Origin: Spirochaetota bacterium
GTDB taxonomy: Bacteria; Spirochaetota; UBA4802; UB4802
Length of the DNA: 53,537 nucleotides
Direction of reading: 5' to 3'
Assembly (NCBI GenBank): GCA_040756435.1
Contig: JBFLZD010000025.1
Span: 1 to 53,537 of the forward strand
Shown here: piece after piece, positions 53,488 through 53,537 of the stretch
Layout of the letters: every line of letters starts with the position of its first letter
Numbering within the stretch: position 1 is the first letter of the stretch
Program-made: the position numbers and the translations under genes
Notes under the pieces: model-generated
Told to the model about the DNA's origin: nothing
The model's database searches: none
The model's input: only the letters and a program-made list of their open reading frames with translations

Positions 53488-53537
53488 ATGCCAACAGCGG
53501 TAATTATTGATGATGAGGAGATGGTTAATGAAGTCTT
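53488..53537 (+). CDS. Response-regulator receiver protein (3' partial, first 16 codons)
   Basis: ATG at 53488 is preceded by AGGA and opens MPTAVIIDDEEMVNEV up to the window edge. The beta-1 strand and DDEE acidic cluster are those of a receiver domain. It starts 11 bases after the giant lipoprotein stop, so it is probably in that operon. The output domain lies outside the window. Confidence 0.8.
   Translation, partial: MPTAVIIDDEEMVNEV

Overview
The window is AT-rich bacterial DNA with a diderm envelope signature: lipoproteins, an OmpA-family protein, an AsmA-like protein and periplasmic redox proteins. A DUF1554-like lipoprotein, an RsbU-type phosphatase with STAS partners, TPR-rich lipoproteins and an AsmA/DUF1318 pair fit an anaerobic member of Spirochaetota, perhaps near Leptospirales. 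That placement is inference; no rRNA is present.

Layout. (1) 1-4015 (+): 3' end of a transaldolase, then an N-degron protein degradation operon, clpS-clpA-aat. (2) 3996-10611 (-): six genes read right to left: DUF1554-like lipoprotein, barrel+TPR protein, membrane kinase-like/receiver/PP2C phosphatase, two STAS proteins and a membrane J-domain protein. The kinase-like protein has Tyr where the phospho-accepting His should be, and both STAS proteins have a reduced DS[S/T]G motif. (3) 10612-11686: tRNA-Lys and tRNA-Glu flanked by two ungapped, diverged copies of a 124-nt repeat. (4) 11687-13351 (-): a hotdog thioesterase-like protein and a winged-helix/ferredoxin protein. (5) 13680-18388 (+): TetR regulator, molybdopterin oxidoreductase, FmdE-like protein and MOT1-type molybdate transporter, a molybdenum operon with a palindrome in its promoter. 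(6) 18543-23266: OmpA-like protein (+), then an unknown protein, TsaD, an S41 protease and a small lipoprotein (-). (7) 23267-25161: a mosaic of palindromic repeats punctuated by an 11-mer, ending in a REP-associated tyrosine transposase (RAYT) element bounded by the same 11-mer in inverted orientation. (8) 25155-31672 (-): hypF-hypD-hypE-hypC, two-subunit class I fumarase and a Nudix hydrolase, tightly packed. (9) 32148-36895 (+): lipid-anchored tetraheme cytochrome c3, hydrogenase maturation protease, [NiFe] hydrogenase small and large subunits, then hypB after a 600-bp gap. (10) 36998-42662: TerC, a giant 2-hydroxyacyl-CoA dehydratase activator-like protein, and a convergent STAS-like protein. 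(11) 42781-end (+): AsmA-like protein, DUF1318 protein, a 2455-aa lipoprotein (PD40 propeller, TPR, two CHAT-like modules without a visible His-Cys dyad) and the start of a response regulator, all overlapping or nearly so.

How the parts work together. Regions 8 and 9 make, mature and electrically wire a periplasmic [NiFe] hydrogenase. No cytochrome b subunit is present; cytochrome c3 is the likely electron acceptor. Fumarase is co-transcribed with the maturation genes, which suggests that H2 oxidation and C4-dicarboxylate metabolism are linked. The most unusual units are the envelope operon at the right end, the repeat/RAYT region, the duplicated element around the tRNA pair, and the signalling operon with altered phosphorylation sites.
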